From positions 1 through 6,870 of the forward strand of contig JACMJO010000261.1 in assembly GCA_014380605.1 (NCBI GenBank): 6,870 bases of DNA. The letters are read 5' to 3'. Positions 5,604 to 6,870 of this stretch are shown in pieces. Below the pieces are notes generated by a model that did not search any database, had not been told where the DNA came from, and worked only from the letters and a program-made list of their open reading frames with translations. The stretch's first letter is position 1. Each line of letters starts with the position of its first letter. The stretch comes from Fimbriimonadaceae bacterium (GTDB lineage: Bacteria > Armatimonadota > Fimbriimonadia > Fimbriimonadales > Fimbriimonadaceae). The translations under genes were made by a program, and so were the position numbers.

Positions 5604-6870
5604 ATGAGCGACGATACGATCCCTTCGCCTCCCGAGCACGAGAAGTTGGTCACTCCGACTTGGTCGTCGGTCAAACGGCTCCTCGCTCTGGCTATTCCTT
5701 ACTCGAAGTTCCTTGCCCTTGGCGGCTTGCTTACCCTCGTCTCGACGGCGTTCAGCTTGAGCTTGCCGTGGATCATCAAGCAAGGATTTGACGAGACGAT
5801 AACGTCCAAATCCATCGCCAATTTAGACCGTTACGCGATCGTGGTGACGATCGTGATTTTGGTGGCGTCGGCGATCAGTTTTGGGCAATTTGTGCTCATC
5901 GCCTATGTGGGCAATCGGGTGATCAAAGAGGTTCGCGAACAGCTCTTCTCAAAACTGCTGCATTTGCCCGTGTCCTTTTTCGATAAAACGCGTTCGGGAG
6001 ATCTCGCATCGAATCTCTCCAACGATGTCAGTCTAATGCAGCAGACGCTCTCCAGCGACCTGGTTGGAATCGTCGGGAGCCTAACCCTCTTCATCGGCGG
6101 AACGGTCTCCGCCATATGGATCAATCCGAAACTTACGGGAGTCGTCGTTGGCGTCTTGGCGCTGGTAATGGCGGGCTTTGTCTTTTATGGGAAACGCATG
6201 CGTAAGCTCACGCGCCAGGCTCTAGATGCGCTCTCCGATACCATTGGCGCGATGACCGAGGCTTTGGGGAACATCAGGTTGGTCAAGGCTTTTGCCCGAG
6301 AAGGGCATGAGACTAACCGTGCAAAAGAAAAGCTGGATAAGGTCTTCAAACTCAACATGAAGACCTCCCTTGGTGAAGCCTCAATGGGAACAATCGCGTT
6401 CACCGGGTTTTTCCTATTGCTGATTGGCGTCGGCTGGTACGGTGGGCGGAGCGTCCTCGCCGGGACCATGACCATCGGCGAAATCTTCGGTTTCTTCGTT
6501 ACCATCATCCTTATCAGCGGCCCAATGGGCGACCTTGCATCGCTCTACACTCGACTCCAGCGAGCTGTGGGCGCCTCTGACCGGGTCTTCGGCTTGATCG
6601 ATGAGGAGCCAGAGCCTGAGGACCAACCACGGGCCTCGACCTTTCCGGATGGCAAAGGTGCGGTTGAGTTCAAAGGCATCAGTTTCAGATATGTAGAAGA
6701 AACACCAGTTCTTACCGACTTCGAACTAGAACTTCCGGCCGGAAAAGTGACTGCCTTAGTTGGCGCCAGCAGGGGAGGTAAGACCACGGTCGCCAATCTT
6801 CTTTACCGGTTTTATGAACCTCAGGCCGGAAGCATTTTGATCGATGCAGTTCAAATCAACCACATCAAGA
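5604..6870 (+). CDS. ABC exporter half-transporter, fused membrane and ATP-binding domains (MsbA/MdlB-like, partial)
   Basis: The first 422 residues of a type IV ABC exporter; the frame is still open at the window end. The membrane domain has about six hydrophobic segments (roughly 36-58, 77-101, 153-173, 177-195, 262-280 and 290-307). The first coupling-helix region FFDKTRSGDLASNLSNDV (125-142) and the second around GNIRLVKAFAREG (222-234) are typical. The nucleotide-binding domain starts near 354 (VEFKGISFRY), with Tyr363 as the adenine-stacking residue and the P-loop GASRGGKTT at 387-395. The usual fourth glycine of the ABC P-loop is Arg390. The Q-loop, signature, Walker B and H-loop lie beyond the window. 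It would act in the inner membrane as a dimer exporting lipid or another hydrophobic substrate, not identifiable here. Start: ATG 5604 with GGAAG eight bases upstream; an in-frame GTG at 5595 overlaps that site. Confidence 0.93.
   Translation, partial: MSDDTIPSPPEHEKLVTPTWSSVKRLLALAIPYSKFLALGGLLTLVSTAFSLSLPWIIKQGFDETITSKSIANLDRYAIVVTIVILVASAISFGQFVLIAYVGNRVIKEVREQLFSKLLHLPVSFFDKTRSGDLASNLSNDVSLMQQTLSSDLVGIVGSLTLFIGGTVSAIWINPKLTGVVVGVLALVMAGFVFYGKRMRKLTRQALDALSDTIGAMTEALGNIRLVKAFAREGHETNRAKEKLDKVFKLNMKTSLGEASMGTIAFTGFFLLLIGVGWYGGRSVLAGTMTIGEIFGFFVTIILISGPMGDLASLYTRLQRAVGASDRVFGLIDEEPEPEDQPRASTFPDGKGAVEFKGISFRYVEETPVLTDFELELPAGKVTALVGASRGGKTTVANLLYRFYEPQAGSILIDAVQINHIK

Noticed and set aside
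6771..6779. AGGGGAGGT, a strong Shine-Dalgarno-like string
   Set aside because: It lies inside the ABC exporter P-loop codons and no suitable start codon follows at the right distance.

Overview
The window looks like a chromosomal piece from an Armatimonadota (Fimbriimonas-like) bacterium. The main clue is a pair of secreted proteins with a type IV pilin leader (FTLIELLVVIAII, then FPVFAQAK) and a C-terminal H-X9-DG motif. The 'FPVFAQA' stretch is, from memory, more typical of Armatimonadota than of Planctomycetes, which share the wider family. Base composition is moderately GC-rich. No tRNA, rRNA, CRISPR array, transposase or phage gene was seen.

Layout. 1-888 (minus) is the N-terminal part of a Gfo/Idh/MocA oxidoreductase cut by the window edge. 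A 195-bp divergent region follows, with a leader hairpin and a repeated octamer. 1084-1902 (plus) is the first prepilin-type H-X9-DG protein; its stop overlaps the start of a small Pro-rich lipoprotein (1899-2096). A strong hairpin at 2100-2123 separates these from the convergent 2139-3488 (minus), an L-lysine 6-transaminase-type PLP enzyme. Directly upstream of it on the same strand is a second prepilin-type H-X9-DG protein (3555-4346), with an EF-hand-like loop at its C-terminus. The roughly 520-bp gap upstream of this gene is not empty: it holds a recognisable cobalamin (B12) riboswitch on the minus strand (4479-4660), a 130-nt structured leader, and two inverted repeats. Further on are a secreted Amidase_3 cell-wall hydrolase (4867-5541, minus) and, divergently, an ABC exporter half-transporter (5604 to beyond the window end, plus).

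How it fits together. The most notable feature is the B12 riboswitch, which would govern a prepilin-like gene and, if transcription reads through the 66-bp gap, the lysine aminotransferase. Neither is a usual member of the B12 regulon (transport, synthesis, B12-independent isozymes). The variable arm of the riboswitch consists of 8-bp AT-rich repeats folded into a long hairpin, as if a simple repeat had replaced the usual peripheral domain. The two prepilin genes share 28 identical leader residues but differ synonymously at 20 of those 28 codons, so they are old paralogs rather than a recent duplication.

All functional statements come from reading motifs by eye. No database search or folding program was run.
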